Below are positions 4,982 to 5,067 of a stretch of DNA of 5,067 bases, piece after piece (the stretch's first letter is position 1; each line of letters begins with the position of its first letter). The notes below the pieces were generated by a model. The model worked only from the letters and a program-made list of their open reading frames with translations, ran no database searches and was not told the DNA's origin. The stretch is from JBBIKU01 sp037445245. GTDB lineage: Bacteria > Chloroflexota > Anaerolineae > Anaerolineales > Anaerolineaceae. Made by a program: the position numbers and the translations under genes. Where the stretch lies: positions 1 to 5,067 of the forward strand of contig JBBIKU010000157.1 in assembly GCA_037445245.1 (NCBI GenBank), written 5' to 3'.

Positions 4982-5067
4982 ATGAGTCCCACGAACAATC
5001 CTTCTTCTGGTCGCGTTTGCCCCACCTGCGGGACGCGTTTGAGTGACAACGCCACTCGCTGTCTGGT
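4982..5067 (+). CDS. Zinc-ribbon protein, N-terminal fragment (cut by window end)
   Basis: Twenty-eight full codons are visible and the gene runs off the right edge. After a short polar start, C13-P-T-C16-G and C27 fit the first three ligands of a zinc ribbon of the CPxCG-x(9)-CxxCG kind, with the fourth Cys expected just outside the window. Short N-terminal zinc ribbons like this often precede a membrane segment or an extracellular domain. From memory, similar Anaerolineae proteins carry LysM domains further on, but nothing here shows that. The gene has its own promoter and Shine-Dalgarno sequence and is divergent from hemW. Function is unknown. Confidence 0.7.
   Translation, partial: MSPTNNPSSGRVCPTCGTRLSDNATRCL

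Noticed and set aside
3930..4985. A 351-codon open frame on + antisense to hemW
   Set aside because: It lies opposite a clear radical SAM gene, has no recognisable domain and is rich in Arg and Gln, as expected for the antisense of a GC-rich gene. It also runs through the hemW promoter.
1..5067. Mobile element, CRISPR array, RNA gene or phage-type system
   Set aside because: I found no transposase or integrase motifs, no long terminal inverted repeats, no regularly spaced repeats and no tRNA or rRNA signatures on either strand.

Overview
The window looks like an ordinary chromosomal stretch from a bacterium of the phylum Chloroflexota, most likely class Anaerolineae. This is inferred from the style of the proteins (a Tat-exported L,D-transpeptidase with SH3-like repeats, a plsC with an unusual acceptor motif, hemW next to a zinc-ribbon protein) and from the moderately GC-rich coding sequence. 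No database search was possible. A run of exactly ten Ns inside one gene suggests a scaffolded draft assembly, possibly a metagenome-assembled genome.

Layout from left to right: (1) an SRPBCC-type protein of unknown ligand on + (25-726; the frame is open to the left edge). (2) A 177-base intergenic region with a 14-base perfect palindrome, a strong extended -10 promoter and a short leader hairpin. (3) A two-gene lipid operon on + (904-2543): a YegS/DagK-type diacylglycerol (lipid) kinase overlapping by ATGA with a PlsC-type acyltransferase. Both families feed the phosphatidic acid pool. (4) A 78-base gap with an extended -10 promoter placed so that transcription would start on the ATG of the next gene. 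(5) A Tat-signal L,D-transpeptidase (2622-3668), interrupted on paper by ten Ns but in frame. (6) hemW on - (3663-4871), whose stop overlaps the transpeptidase stop tail to tail. (7) A 110-base divergent promoter region. (8) The first 28 full codons of a zinc-ribbon protein on +, cut by the window edge.

The recurring theme outside the genes is promoter design. All four promoters I can read have a TG one base upstream of the -10 hexamer, and two of them (transpeptidase, hemW) lie so close to the ATG that the transcripts should be leaderless. The lipid operon and the zinc-ribbon gene instead have leaders with Shine-Dalgarno sequences and small hairpins.

The genes group loosely around the cell envelope (lipid turnover, peptidoglycan cross-linking) plus heme handling. 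I see no mobile element, tRNA, rRNA, CRISPR array or defence system, and no clear intrinsic terminator. No exciting new multi-gene system is evident; the findings below are mainly regulatory architecture, a substituted catalytic residue and an assembly detail.
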